NCBI GenBank assembly: GCA_016787645.1
Contig: JAEUUF010000016.1
Location: forward strand, 62,001-126,000
DNA length: 64,000 nucleotides
Source: Cyclobacteriaceae bacterium
GTDB taxonomy: Bacteria > Bacteroidota > Bacteroidia > Cytophagales > Cyclobacteriaceae
Direction: 5' to 3'
The translations under genes and the position numbers were made by a program. This document shows positions 42,595-51,853 of this stretch, piece after piece. Position 1 is the stretch's first letter; every line of letters begins with the position of its first letter. Under the pieces are notes generated by a model. It saw only the letters and a program-made list of their open reading frames with translations, did no database searches and had not been told where the DNA came from.

Positions 42595-45183
42595 CTATTC
42601 GCTCCGGAGCGTCTGCGCAGGATTCTCTTTCACGACTCGTCTCATTTGCGAGCCTATCGTCAGTGCCACCGTCAGGAACATAATGGAGATGGCGACGGCA
42701 AAGGGAAATACCCCGGCAGGTTGCGGATCAGGATAGATAGCGTGAATCAGCTGGCTCATCAGAAAAAATCCTGCTGGAGCACCAACCAAAAAGGCGATTG
42801 TCAGGATCCAGGCGTAGTCGCGGTTCATCAGGCGAAAGATTTGAAGCGTGTTCGCTCCGAAAACCTTCCGTACACTGAACTCCTTGAGGCGTCGGGTAAT
42901 GTTGTAGGCCACGAGGCCAAACAACCCCAGGCACGCAAGGATGAGGGTAATGATCGCAACAGAAATGATGATGGTCATGTCGTTGCGGTTGTTGCGATTG
43001 AAGTTGTAAAAGACATCATTTTGTAAGATTCCCCGGTAGGGATCATCCGGGCCGATCTCTTTCCACAGCGTACGCATATCGGACTCAATCTGGCCGGCGT
43101 TTTCTTCCCGGGCTTTGATGGCAAGGTATCGGTAGGCAGTCTCTGGAGCCAGGGTAAACAGCGCGGGCCGAAGGCCCATATAGAAGTCATCATGGTGGAA
43201 ATCATGCACGACACCGATCACCGTCCGTTGCTTGCCATCATACATGAAGAACTGGTTGAGGCCGTCCACCCACCCCATGGCCTTCACAAAATTCTCGTTG
43301 ACGACCACCGAAGCTACCGAATCGGAAGGCATGGTACGGTCAAAGAACCGCCCGGTCTTCAGCCGGAGATTCATGGTCTCCAGGTAGTCGTAGCCCACAT
43401 CGAAGCGCAGCATCTCGAATTTGTTGCCAACGTGCTCCAATACCGTTCGTTCAGCGCTTGAGCCGATGTGATGTGCCGCGCCCGCATACTGAACAACATC
43501 CGTGCGGGTGGCTATTTTGTCGCGAAGTTTCAGGTATTGCTCCTGGTTATTCACCGGCACAACAACATTCTGATGGTGATCGTATCCCCAGTCTTTCCTG
43601 CGCATGTAAAGGCTGTTGTCAATGAAAAGAAAACAGCCGACGATCGTCATGAACGCGAGAATGAACTGCATGGTGAGCAGAATGCGGCTAAAAGCGCTGC
43701 GCTGCCCAAATTTCTCTTTGCCCTTCAGAATCTGCACCGGTTGAAAACCCGCGACATAGACTGCCGGGTACACCCCGGAAATCATGACGGTGAAGATAAG
43801 TATGCCCGTGAAGAAGGTCAGCATCATGGTCCCTGAAGAGAATGCGAATGGAATAGGATACCCCACCAGGGAGATAAGTCCCGGCATGAAAAGCAAGTAG
43901 GAAATAAGTAATCCAGCGATCACGGCAAACGCGCACATGAGGATGTTCTCCGCGATGAACTGTTGCACGATTTCCGATTTGCGTCCGCCCACCACTTTGC
44001 GTATGCCGATCTCTTTCAGCCGGGTCGTAATAGTAGCCACGGAAATGTTGGTGTAATTGAAGCAGGCCAAAAGCAGGAGCAGGAAGGCAATGACACACAT
44101 GGTGTAAATTCCCTGGGGTTGACCCGGTCCCATCATATTGCTTTCAATTTCGCCGCTGCTCGTGTTAAGATCGTCTTGACTGTAGAAGCGGAATTCTTCG
44201 ATGGGCCAGTCCGGCGAAGCTTCGTTCTGGAGTTTCTTGTATTTGGCCATCAGCGGTTGAAGCGATTCAATGGCCTGGCCCTCTTTCAGCATAACGAAGG
44301 TTGCGTCAGTCAGGTAATTCCAATCATAAACATCTTTGAGTTTCAAGCTTTGAAACACGTCCATCGAAAGAACGATGTTGAAATGCAGTGTGTTGTTGGC
44401 CGGAAGGTTGGCAACGGCGCTCACCACGAATTCGCGGGTGGCGTTGTTGGGAAATTTCATTGAGACGGTCTGGCCGACGGGATTGTGGTCGCCAAAGTAC
44501 TTTTCCGCCACGGGTTGAGTGATCACGATGCTGTTGGGGGATTTCAGCGCATCAGAAGGCACACCGAATTGGTCAAATGAAAAGATTTCAAAAAAGGCAG
44601 GATCGGTATACCATAGCCGCTCGAAGAAGACGGTTTCACCGTAGCGCAATGCCCCGTTTCCCACTTCTATCCGTGTCATTTTCTCAATGCTGGAGGCATC
44701 TTCCTGGAGCATAGGCCCCAACAAAAGTGGCGTATCACTCAGGATAACGTGGGCGCTGTCACGATTGACGATGTTGGTCACTTCATAGATGCGGTCCCGG
44801 TTCAGGTGATAGTCATCGGTATGAAACCACTGGTCAGCGAATATGAAAATGGTGATGGCCCCGGCAACACCAAGGGAAAGGCCCCCGATGTTAATCAGGG
44901 AGGTCAGGCCATTGCGGACCGCGTTGCGAAAGCCGATGAGGAGGTAATTGTAGAACATAGTCAGCGAGTAATTCTGATAGCGATCGGATGCCATTCGAAT
45001 ATTCTTTAGCCGGAAGAACCGGAATACATTCCACACAAACTGAAGCCGCGCCAACCGTAGGGATTGCCTCGCCTTCCGGTCGAAGAGCTCGTGCACATCG
45101 CCCTGGATTTCTTCCAGGCGGTCGGCCCGGCAGTACCATTCCAGGAAGCGATCCGCCCATCGGGGAGGCGCGTGTGTTTTCAT
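42595..45183 (-). CDS. FtsX/MacB-like ABC transporter permease with permease-prefix domain
   Basis: An 862-residue membrane protein. An N-terminal cytoplasmic permease-prefix domain (about 1-75; PPRWADRFLEWYCR, LEEIQGDVHELFDRKAR) is followed by two FtsX units: TM near 100, a MacB-type periplasmic domain, three TMs (about 370-490), a second periplasmic domain and three TMs at the C-terminus, with the conserved LKEIGIRKVVGGRKSEIVQQF and LKEFSVRKVFGANTLQIF coupling helices. There is no ATPase gene beside it, so it must use one encoded elsewhere. Overlaps its PadR regulator gene by four bases. Confidence 0.9.
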   Translation of the reverse strand: MKTHAPPRWADRFLEWYCRADRLEEIQGDVHELFDRKARQSLRLARLQFVWNVFRFFRLKNIRMASDRYQNYSLTMFYNYLLIGFRNAVRNGLTSLINIGGLSLGVAGAITIFIFADQWFHTDDYHLNRDRIYEVTNIVNRDSAHVILSDTPLLLGPMLQEDASSIEKMTRIEVGNGALRYGETVFFERLWYTDPAFFEIFSFDQFGVPSDALKSPNSIVITQPVAEKYFGDHNPVGQTVSMKFPNNATREFVVSAVANLPANNTLHFNIVLSMDVFQSLKLKDVYDWNYLTDATFVMLKEGQAIESLQPLMAKYKKLQNEASPDWPIEEFRFYSQDDLNTSSGEIESNMMGPGQPQGIYTMCVIAFLLLLLACFNYTNISVATITTRLKEIGIRKVVGGRKSEIVQQFIAENILMCAFAVIAGLLISYLLFMPGLISLVGYPIPFAFSSGTMMLTFFTGILIFTVMISGVYPAVYVAGFQPVQILKGKEKFGQRSAFSRILLTMQFILAFMTIVGCFLFIDNSLYMRRKDWGYDHHQNVVVPVNNQEQYLKLRDKIATRTDVVQYAGAAHHIGSSAERTVLEHVGNKFEMLRFDVGYDYLETMNLRLKTGRFFDRTMPSDSVASVVVNENFVKAMGWVDGLNQFFMYDGKQRTVIGVVHDFHHDDFYMGLRPALFTLAPETAYRYLAIKAREENAGQIESDMRTLWKEIGPDDPYRGILQNDVFYNFNRNNRNDMTIIISVAIITLILACLGLFGLVAYNITRRLKEFSVRKVFGANTLQIFRLMNRDYAWILTIAFLVGAPAGFFLMSQLIHAIYPDPQPAGVFPFAVAISIMFLTVALTIGSQMRRVVKENPAQTLRSE

Positions 45184-45518
45184 GCCAATCGGAACTGCAA
45201 AGCCACCTTGGGTATCTGATTGAATAGTTGAGTTCTTAATTCATTTGCGTCTTCCAGCGCGCGTTTGCCTGCAGCGGTAAGTAGAAAAATGCGTTTTCTA
45301 CGCCCGCCGCGTTCCTCGGTGGGTTCACTCATTCGGGACTTCAGCAATCCTTTGTCTTCCAGGCGGGTGAGTACCGAGTGGGCCGCGCTGATATTGAGAC
45401 TCCTCCCGGTTTGTTTTTCGATTTCATCCATTACAGCCACTCCATAGGCGTTGGGGTGCAGGATGCCAACATGCAGCAGGACAAGTTCTTCCAGCTCACC
45501 AAGATAGGTTCCTTTCAT
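45180..45518 (-). CDS. PadR-family transcriptional regulator
   Basis: A 112-residue PadR: GTYLGELEELVLLHVGILHPNAYGV is the typical N-terminus, followed by ISAAHSVLTRLEDKGLLKSRM and the wing GGRRKRIFLLTAAGKRAL. PadR genes in this position repress the downstream permease. An inverted repeat GTGAAA (45561-45566)...TTTCAC (45579-45584) lies about 43 bases upstream of the start and is a possible operator, though weakly supported. Confidence 0.9.
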   Translation of the reverse strand: MKGTYLGELEELVLLHVGILHPNAYGVAVMDEIEKQTGRSLNISAAHSVLTRLEDKGLLKSRMSEPTEERGGRRKRIFLLTAAGKRALEDANELRTQLFNQIPKVALQFRLA

Positions 45519-45699
45519 ACGTGTAAATTTTCGGTTAGGTCAGGTAATAGTTCTGCAAACGTGAAAGAAATGGCTATGTTTCACTTTTGTGGAAGAAATT
45601 CACCCGGGAACACAGAGAAACCTCATGGAAGGCAGAATCAATTATTTTTCAGGCTCGACCGTCTGACCCAAATCAGTACAAATCCAACACACCATTCCT

Positions 45700-45720
45700 T
45701 ATATTTGGTTTCTACCAAAT
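45700..45720 (+). promoter_or_regulatory. -7 box TATATTTG with overlapping hairpin
   Basis: TATATTTG (45700-45707) matches TAnnTTTG. It overlaps a perfect inverted repeat ATTTGGT (45703-45709), TTCT, ACCAAAT (45714-45720) that would sit at the transcription start, 10 bases before the ATG at 45730. Operator or 5' hairpin. Confidence 0.5.
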
Positions 45721-45729
45721 CCTGACCCA

Positions 45730-48700
45730 ATGAGAACTTCACCTGATTTTCGAACGCTATTTACCATGGCCTTTCTTCTGCTCTTCGCCACGTCAGTGGC
45801 TCAGACGCTGAAGCCCGAAGAAATCGATCAACTTAAATTCCGCCACATTGGCCCGATTGGAAACCGGGTAACCTGTGTTGCCGGCGTCCCCGGCAACGAT
45901 ATGGTTTATATCGTCGGTGCAGCCACCGGTGGTGTGTGGAAAACGGTTGATGGAGGATTGAGCTGGAAGGCCGTGTTTGACAAAGAGAATGTACATGCGA
46001 TCGGCGCAGTGGCCATATCCATGTCCGACCCGCGGGTCGTATACGTTGGCACAGGCGAGAGTTCCATTCGCTCCAACATCTCCATCGGCAATGGAGTCTA
46101 TAAATCAACCGACGGCGGCGAAACGTGGTCGCTGGTAGGCCTGGAGAATTCCGGCCGCGTGAGCCGGATCATCGTTCATCCTACCAACCCGGATATCGCC
46201 TGGGTGGGAGCGCTCGGTCATGCCTATGCCCCTCAAAAAGAACGCGGTCTCTACAAGACGACCGATGGGGGTAAGAGTTGGAAACAAGTGCTGTTTGTGG
46301 ACGAGAATACCGGCGTATCGGACATGACCATAGACCTGACGAACCCGCGTATCCTGTTTGCCGGGTTGTGGCAGTTGTCATTGAAAACCTGGAACCGCAC
46401 CAGCGGAGGCACAGGCAGCGGATTATATATGTCGAAAGACGGAGGAGACACCTGGACACGCCTGAAGGGCGCCGGGCTGCCGGAAACACCGGTTGGTAAA
46501 ATCTCGGTAAGCATGACGCCGGCTGCACCCGACCGTGTCTACGCCCTCATTGAAACGGGCGACGGCCTGGAGAAAATTGGCGACAAAGGCGAAACCGGCG
46601 AACTGTGGAGATCCGACGACAAGGGAAAATCCTGGCGCATGATCAATGCCAACCGCAACCTCACCGGGCGGCAGGCTTATTATACCCGGGTCGCGGCATC
46701 TCCCGACCAGATCAATGACGTGTACTTCATCTCGTCCACGTTCTTTAGCAGCATTGATGGCGGGCGATCCATCGAGCCCATCATGGATTTTCTGAGCCAG
46801 CCGAACTGGGATCACCACGAGATGTGGATTGATCCAACCAATGGCAATCGCATGTCGGTCGCTGGTGACGGTGGTATCTCCATTTCCAAGAACCGCGGGA
46901 AGACATGGCAGCGCACAATCCTGCCCGTTGCTCAATTATATCACGTAACCGTTGACAACGCCATTCCCTACAATGTGCTCACCAACCGCCAGGATGGACC
47001 TTCCATGCGTGGCCCCAGCCGGAGCAACACAGGCGGATTCTTCAACCTGGGAATTGCCACGGGCATGTGGCATGACGTAGGCGGCGGAGAAAGTGGTTTC
47101 GCCACACCCGATCCCAAGGATCCTAACATTGTTTATTCCAGTGCGTCTGGAACCGGGGCAGTTGGTGGAGTAGTGGTTCGATTCAATGAGAAGACACGCC
47201 AATATCGCCAGGTTGAAATATGGCCTGAATACACTGCCGGTCATCCGGCCAGCGAAGTGAAGTACCGCTTCCAGTGGACATTCCCGCTGCTCATCAGCCC
47301 GCATAACAACAATACTCTTTATGCGACCAGCCAGGTAGTTCATCGTACCACCAATGGCGGGCAGACCTGGGAAGTAATCAGTCCGGATCTGACACTCAAT
47401 GACAAAAACATGCAAAAGATGTCGGGCGGATTGACCCCCGACAACATTGGCGTTGAATATGCCAACGTGATCTATGCTTTTGAAGAGTCACCGGTGAAAC
47501 AGGGATTATTCTGGGCCGGGACAAATGACGGACAAGTACAGGTAAGCCGGGATGGCGGAAAAAGCTGGTCTAATGAGACGAAAAGTATTCCGGAACTGCC
47601 GCCGCTGGGAACCGTGCGAAACATTGAGGCCTCGAAGTGGAGCGAAGGCAAAGCTTACATTACCGTGGATTTGCATGAAGTAGGCAACTTCCAGCCGTTC
47701 GTATATCGCACTACCGATTTTGGGAAGACCTGGAAGAAAATTGTGAAAGGAATTCAGCCTGGCAATCTCAACTACTGCCGAAATATCAAGGAAGATCCGA
47801 TTCGCAAGGGTTTGCTTTATCTCGGTACAGAGAGCACACTTTACATTTCATTCGATGATGGCGAGAACTGGTCGGTGTTCATGCCGAACCTTCCTCATAC
47901 GCCCATGTACTGGCTCGAAGTGCAGGAACATTTCAACGACCTTGTTTTGGGAACTTACGGCCGCGGTGCGTGGATCCTCGATGACCTGACACCCCTGCAA
48001 CAACTTCCGGCAAATCCTTCGGCAGTGAAAGCGGCCCTCTTCAACCCGAAGGATGCTTATCGGTTCCAGTATCGCACCTCGACTATGCAAATCTTCCCGG
48101 AACCATCCACGGGCGAAGATCCACCCTATGGAGCGTCCATTAACTTCTGGGTAAATAATGACAAGGATAGCGTCAAGATTTTCATCACCGGTTCGGCCGG
48201 AGATACGGTGAAGACTTTCAAGATGAAAGGCAAGCCCGGCATCAATCGTGTTTGGTGGGACCTCCGCGGCAAAGAAGGAAAGAGCATCACGATGCGCACA
48301 TTGCCCACGGCCGGTGAGTGGGTAGGGCTCGACAAGAACCGTACCCGGAATGCCTACATCACCAACCCGATCCGCAACTTCCTGGTTCCCCCGGGCAAGT
48401 ATGGAGTAAGCATGGTGGCAGGAGATCAGAAATTCACCAGCTCGCTCAATATTGTCAAAGACCCCAGCTCGGAGGGGTCGGTGGCTGACATTCAGGCCCA
48501 AACAGAAATGTTGACCAAGTTGCAAGCTGACTACAACACGATAGCAGATATGGTCAATCAGATTGAATGGGTAAGGCGCCAGGTGTATGATTTGCGCGAT
48601 GTGCTCTCCTCGAAGGCGAAGTATAAGAACCTCGCGAAGTCGGCTGGAAAGCTGGACAGCACCTTGCAAGCAGTTGAAGGCAAGTTGGTACAGTTGAAAT

Positions 48701-48957
48701 ACACCGGCACCGGTCAGGACGACGTCCGTTACCCGGACATGCTGGCCGGCAAGCTTGGCTACCTTTTCAATGCCGTGTCTACCGGTGATTTCCCTCCCAC
48801 GGATTCACACAAAGAAGTGTATACCGTCCTGAAGGGTCGCCTCACGGAATCGCAGGCTGAATATGAAAAGGTGATGAGTACCGCGCTGGCGGATTTCCTG
48901 AAGCAACTGCAGGAGAACGATATTAAACCGATTGTGGCAGATTGGAAAAAGAAGTAG
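45730..48957 (+). CDS. Secreted Asp-box (sortilin/BNR-like) repeat protein
   Basis: A 1075-residue exported protein with signal peptide (ending SVAQ at about 25) and a large beta-propeller region. I count ten Asp-box-like repeats of the form S/T-x-D-G-G-x-T/S-W, e.g. VDGGLSW, TDGGETW, TDGGKSW, KDGGDTW, DDKGKSW, KNRGKTW, TNGGQTW, RDGGKSW, TDFGKTW, FDDGENW, spread over residues about 70-720. The C-terminal 250 residues have Ig-like and helical parts. It belongs to the VPS10/sortilin-like exo-proteins often labelled glycosyl hydrolase; no catalytic residues can be named. Single gene with strong terminator. Confidence 0.85.
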   Translation: MRTSPDFRTLFTMAFLLLFATSVAQTLKPEEIDQLKFRHIGPIGNRVTCVAGVPGNDMVYIVGAATGGVWKTVDGGLSWKAVFDKENVHAIGAVAISMSDPRVVYVGTGESSIRSNISIGNGVYKSTDGGETWSLVGLENSGRVSRIIVHPTNPDIAWVGALGHAYAPQKERGLYKTTDGGKSWKQVLFVDENTGVSDMTIDLTNPRILFAGLWQLSLKTWNRTSGGTGSGLYMSKDGGDTWTRLKGAGLPETPVGKISVSMTPAAPDRVYALIETGDGLEKIGDKGETGELWRSDDKGKSWRMINANRNLTGRQAYYTRVAASPDQINDVYFISSTFFSSIDGGRSIEPIMDFLSQPNWDHHEMWIDPTNGNRMSVAGDGGISISKNRGKTWQRTILPVAQLYHVTVDNAIPYNVLTNRQDGPSMRGPSRSNTGGFFNLGIATGMWHDVGGGESGFATPDPKDPNIVYSSASGTGAVGGVVVRFNEKTRQYRQVEIWPEYTAGHPASEVKYRFQWTFPLLISPHNNNTLYATSQVVHRTTNGGQTWEVISPDLTLNDKNMQKMSGGLTPDNIGVEYANVIYAFEESPVKQGLFWAGTNDGQVQVSRDGGKSWSNETKSIPELPPLGTVRNIEASKWSEGKAYITVDLHEVGNFQPFVYRTTDFGKTWKKIVKGIQPGNLNYCRNIKEDPIRKGLLYLGTESTLYISFDDGENWSVFMPNLPHTPMYWLEVQEHFNDLVLGTYGRGAWILDDLTPLQQLPANPSAVKAALFNPKDAYRFQYRTSTMQIFPEPSTGEDPPYGASINFWVNNDKDSVKIFITGSAGDTVKTFKMKGKPGINRVWWDLRGKEGKSITMRTLPTAGEWVGLDKNRTRNAYITNPIRNFLVPPGKYGVSMVAGDQKFTSSLNIVKDPSSEGSVADIQAQTEMLTKLQADYNTIADMVNQIEWVRRQVYDLRDVLSSKAKYKNLAKSAGKLDSTLQAVEGKLVQLKYTGTGQDDVRYPDMLAGKLGYLFNAVSTGDFPPTDSHKEVYTVLKGRLTESQAEYEKVMSTALADFLKQLQENDIKPIVADWKKK

Positions 48958-48971
48958 TGGTTGCTGCTTAA

Positions 48972-49013
48972 GAAATGACCCATGCGCCTGTAGTGCATGG
49001 GTCATTTCCTTTT
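48972..49013 (+). terminator. Strong intrinsic terminator
   Basis: A perfect 14-bp stem (GAAATGACCCATGC 48972-48985; GCATGGGTCATTTC 48995-49008), 9-base loop, followed by CTTTT. It ends the Asp-box protein gene 15 bases after its stop. Confidence 0.9.
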
Positions 49014-49044
49014 AAAACGGATTATTGGGTGAGCTTCTTATGGG

Positions 49045-49632
49045 TCAATTACCCTCGATTCTTACGGATGGCATTTCTGCTTCGATCACCTGATTTAAGA
49101 ATTTCATCCGGCGGTCCCCCAGGGCACTCAGAAATGGGGTAATCTCATCTTCATAGGCCCTATTCGAATAAGCAAAAATGAGTAAAGCTTTTCTGCCAGC
49201 TCCTGAATCGATTTGCCGGTATCGATAGATGTTAAATTCAACGATAGTCATGTGATCGCCTTTGCTTGCACCGAGCAAGAAATCAACAATGAACTCTTTC
49301 TGGTCAGGACTCTCGGTGATCGAGTAGTTGCAAATGGGGTCAGTCTGCTTCCTTTGTGTGAGTTCTTTCACTTTTACTTTCACTGCATCTTCTACCGGAA
49401 CTTCCGTGTCAAACAAATGAAGGGTAAGCATTTGATGGAAGGCCTCCACGGTCTCGCCGTCCGGCAGATATTCTTGAATGTAATATTTTTCATTGGGTTT
49501 GGCCGTCCATGCCAGTTTAAAATGGGTTTTGTCAAAAGTTAATGGTCCCTTCACACCCAGTCGGTCGACAGGGCTTTCAATGCCCGTGAAGGAAAGCAGT
49601 AGTGCGACCGCCAGGAGGAGCGTCAGTTTCAT
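49045..49632 (-). CDS. Exported hypothetical protein
   Basis: A 195-residue protein with an N-terminal signal peptide (MKLTLLLAVALLLSFTGIES). The remainder is a mixed alpha/beta domain with no motif that I recognise (contains one Cys, ICNYS, and IVEFNIYRYRQ). Its ATG overlaps the stop of the upstream alpha-amylase gene by four bases, so it is translated from the same mRNA and may act in the same periplasmic process. Confidence 0.65.
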   Translation of the reverse strand: MKLTLLLAVALLLSFTGIESPVDRLGVKGPLTFDKTHFKLAWTAKPNEKYYIQEYLPDGETVEAFHQMLTLHLFDTEVPVEDAVKVKVKELTQRKQTDPICNYSITESPDQKEFIVDFLLGASKGDHMTIVEFNIYRYRQIDSGAGRKALLIFAYSNRAYEDEITPFLSALGDRRMKFLNQVIEAEMPSVRIEGN

Positions 49633-50990
49633 TTTGCTTTGTCGGATTTAGAACGGCCTGCCACATACTCGTACACTGCATAACCCCACGGGCCTATGGA
49701 CACTGGTTTTGTGGTGAGGGTTTCCTTGCGGGACTCAAAGACATTGTAAACCTGGCCCGTCAAGGACTTGTCAGTGATCGTAGTGGGCTGTTGCGATCCT
49801 GAAAAATTCAGGATGACCAGCACTTTGTTCTTTCCCTTTTCACGAATAAACGCGTAAACAGCCTTATCATCGCCTATACTGACTTTTCGGAATGACCCGT
49901 CAGAAGCCAACGCGCTGTTGCGTTCCCGGAGAGAAAGCAACGTTTTATAAAAGGGGGCTCGTTCAAACTTTTGAAAAACCATGGGGTCTTTGTCAAAGAA
50001 CTTCAGGGGACGCAAGACCGGTTCTTCTTGTCCGTTGTAGATCAGTGGGACACTGTTCGCCATAGTTTGCGTGAAGACGGCGAAAGGAGCGTGCACGGAG
50101 CCGGGGAAAGTTCCGTAGTCGGCTTTGTTCCAGCTGTTCTCGTCATGATTGGAAGTAAAGTACATCTGGATAGTGCCCGATGGATAGAGTCGGTCTTGTT
50201 CAGCGTGGATGCTGTCGAGGCCGGTTGCAGTGCGTGTTCCTTTGGCCACTTTTTCCATCATTTTGAACATGTGCCAGGGATATACCGCGTCGAAACCACT
50301 CTGCGGAAGATAGGCGTTGTCTCCTTCGGCCAACATGAAGATGGATTTCATTTGCTTCAATTGTGGAATGGCCCGCTGCCAGAAGGAGCCGGGAACATTC
50401 CAGGCCACGTCGCATCGAAACCCATCAATGTCCGCCCGGGTGATCCAATATTTCATAGCCGCAATCATGCTGTCTTGCATCACGGTGTTCTTGTAGTTCA
50501 ATTGCCGGGTGTCGGCCCAGTCAACCGCAATGGCCGCTCTACCAAGACTGTCTTTTACAAAGAAATCCGGCTGCTGGGTTAACCAGCGATGATCGCCACC
50601 GGTATGGTTGGGCACCCAATCGATGATCACTTTCATTCCCCGATCATGGCTGGCCTTGACCAGTTTAATGAAATCGTCCATGGTTCCGAACTCAGGATTG
50701 AGAGCAGTGTAGTCAGATACGGCATAGTAACTTCCGAGGGAACCCTTACGATCCACGTGGCTGATCGGGTTGATTGGCATGAACCAAAGTGTTTGTACAC
50801 CCATATTCTTCAGCCGATCCAGGTGTTTGGCAAATGCATTTAACGTCCCTTCATCGGTGTACTGGCGGACATTGACTTCATAGATATTTCCTTGCAGAAT
50901 CCATGGGGGATGTTGTTGGTTGGCCGCAACCTGGCCAAATCCCTGCCGAAGGACTAATTGAAGGAGGAGAAGAAGGATTACTCTTTTCAT
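49629..50990 (-). CDS. Alpha-amylase family glycosidase (GH13), exported
   Basis: A 453-residue enzyme with signal peptide (MKRVILLLLLQLVLRQGFGQ). GH13 regions are all present: IIDWVPNHTGGDH, DGFRCDVAWN with nucleophile Asp194, MLAEGD with acid/base Glu222, and TSNHDENSW with the stabilising Asp283. A C-terminal beta domain (LVILNFSGSQQP) follows the barrel. It cleaves alpha-glucan or related maltooligosaccharide bonds in the periplasm. First gene of a two-gene unit. Confidence 0.93.
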   Translation of the reverse strand: MKRVILLLLLQLVLRQGFGQVAANQQHPPWILQGNIYEVNVRQYTDEGTLNAFAKHLDRLKNMGVQTLWFMPINPISHVDRKGSLGSYYAVSDYTALNPEFGTMDDFIKLVKASHDRGMKVIIDWVPNHTGGDHRWLTQQPDFFVKDSLGRAAIAVDWADTRQLNYKNTVMQDSMIAAMKYWITRADIDGFRCDVAWNVPGSFWQRAIPQLKQMKSIFMLAEGDNAYLPQSGFDAVYPWHMFKMMEKVAKGTRTATGLDSIHAEQDRLYPSGTIQMYFTSNHDENSWNKADYGTFPGSVHAPFAVFTQTMANSVPLIYNGQEEPVLRPLKFFDKDPMVFQKFERAPFYKTLLSLRERNSALASDGSFRKVSIGDDKAVYAFIREKGKNKVLVILNFSGSQQPTTITDKSLTGQVYNVFESRKETLTTKPVSIGPWGYAVYEYVAGRSKSDKAK

Positions 50991-51079
50991 TCTGTTAAAT
51001 TAATATTTATTAGCTATCGAATTGGCTAACCCTGTTGCCCATTTTAAACCTTCGTTTCGATCTAACCTAACTACCCTCC

Positions 51080-51754
51080 ATGAATACAACCAACCCCTTT
51101 CGCCTGACCGCCGCCACGGCCATTGGATTGCTCATCTCCCTCTTCGGGCTTGCCTTCTTTGCCATTTGGTACCGCGACTGGTATGGCATTAGTATCTCAT
51201 CTGTGCTGGTGCGTGAAGGACTGATCTTTGTTCTCGTTGGAATTCTCTTGTTCATTATACGCCTGGAAGGCCTTGGGCTGGAATCGGTCGGTCTGAAATT
51301 CAGTTCGATCGGAAAGTCGGTTGGCTTGGCCTTGCTGATTTGCTTAATTTCCATCGCAGGCGTCTTGCTATGCATAGTGCTCATGCAATACCTGGGATGG
51401 AAGGTGGGAGGGGAAGAGGCTGGCGCCTACAAGGATATCCCGGTGTGGGCTCTCTTTATCATGGTGCTTCGGGCGGGTATTGCCGAAGAGCTGTTTTATC
51501 GTGGTTATGCGATTGAGCGTATCAAAGCGCTTACCGGCAGCCAGTGGGTGGCGATTGCGGTTCCCCTCCTGATATTTTCCATTGGCCATTTTCGGCAGGG
51601 ACCAGGGGGTATACTCATTTCTTTTGTGGCCGGAGCGATTCTTACGGCCACCTACCTCTGGAAAAAGGACCTGCTGGCCAACATGATTGCACACTTCCTC
51701 GTCGACTTCATTCCTAATGTTGCCTTGCCACTGCTGGGCGTGGACAATAGCTAG
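51080..51754 (+). CDS. CPBP family intramembrane glutamic endopeptidase
   Basis: A 224-residue membrane protein with about six to seven helices and the Abi/CAAX-protease motifs: EELFYRG (Glu136, Glu137, Arg141), a conserved His in SIGHFRQG, and a C-terminal NMIAHFLVDF. Family members cleave within the membrane or protect against self-made bacteriocins; some process prenylated proteins. Single gene between a minus-strand amylase and the pirin operon. Confidence 0.9.
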   Translation: MNTTNPFRLTAATAIGLLISLFGLAFFAIWYRDWYGISISSVLVREGLIFVLVGILLFIIRLEGLGLESVGLKFSSIGKSVGLALLICLISIAGVLLCIVLMQYLGWKVGGEEAGAYKDIPVWALFIMVLRAGIAEELFYRGYAIERIKALTGSQWVAIAVPLLIFSIGHFRQGPGGILISFVAGAILTATYLWKKDLLANMIAHFLVDFIPNVALPLLGVDNS

Positions 51755-51799
51755 TACAGCGTGATTTTCCCCACCGCCCTGAACTTTTGGACTTGAATA

Positions 51800-51830
51800 G
51801 TTGTATATACAACAATGGTATATAACTTTA
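51800..51830 (+). promoter_or_regulatory. Pirin operon promoter with perfect MarR-type palindrome
   Basis: GTTGTATATACAAC (51800-51813) is a perfect 14-bp palindrome containing the -33 TTG (51801-51803). After 19 bp comes TAACTTTA (51823-51830), one base off the -7 consensus. The geometry is the same as at the marR promoter (41525-41559). The first gene starts at 51854. Confidence 0.72.
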
Positions 51831-51853
51831 TGTAAAAAATAGCCCCCAGTGTC

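Noticed and set aside
47848-48669. A 273-codon minus-strand frame inside the Asp-box protein gene
   Set aside because: Antisense to a single continuous 1075-residue gene with repeated motifs; no support.
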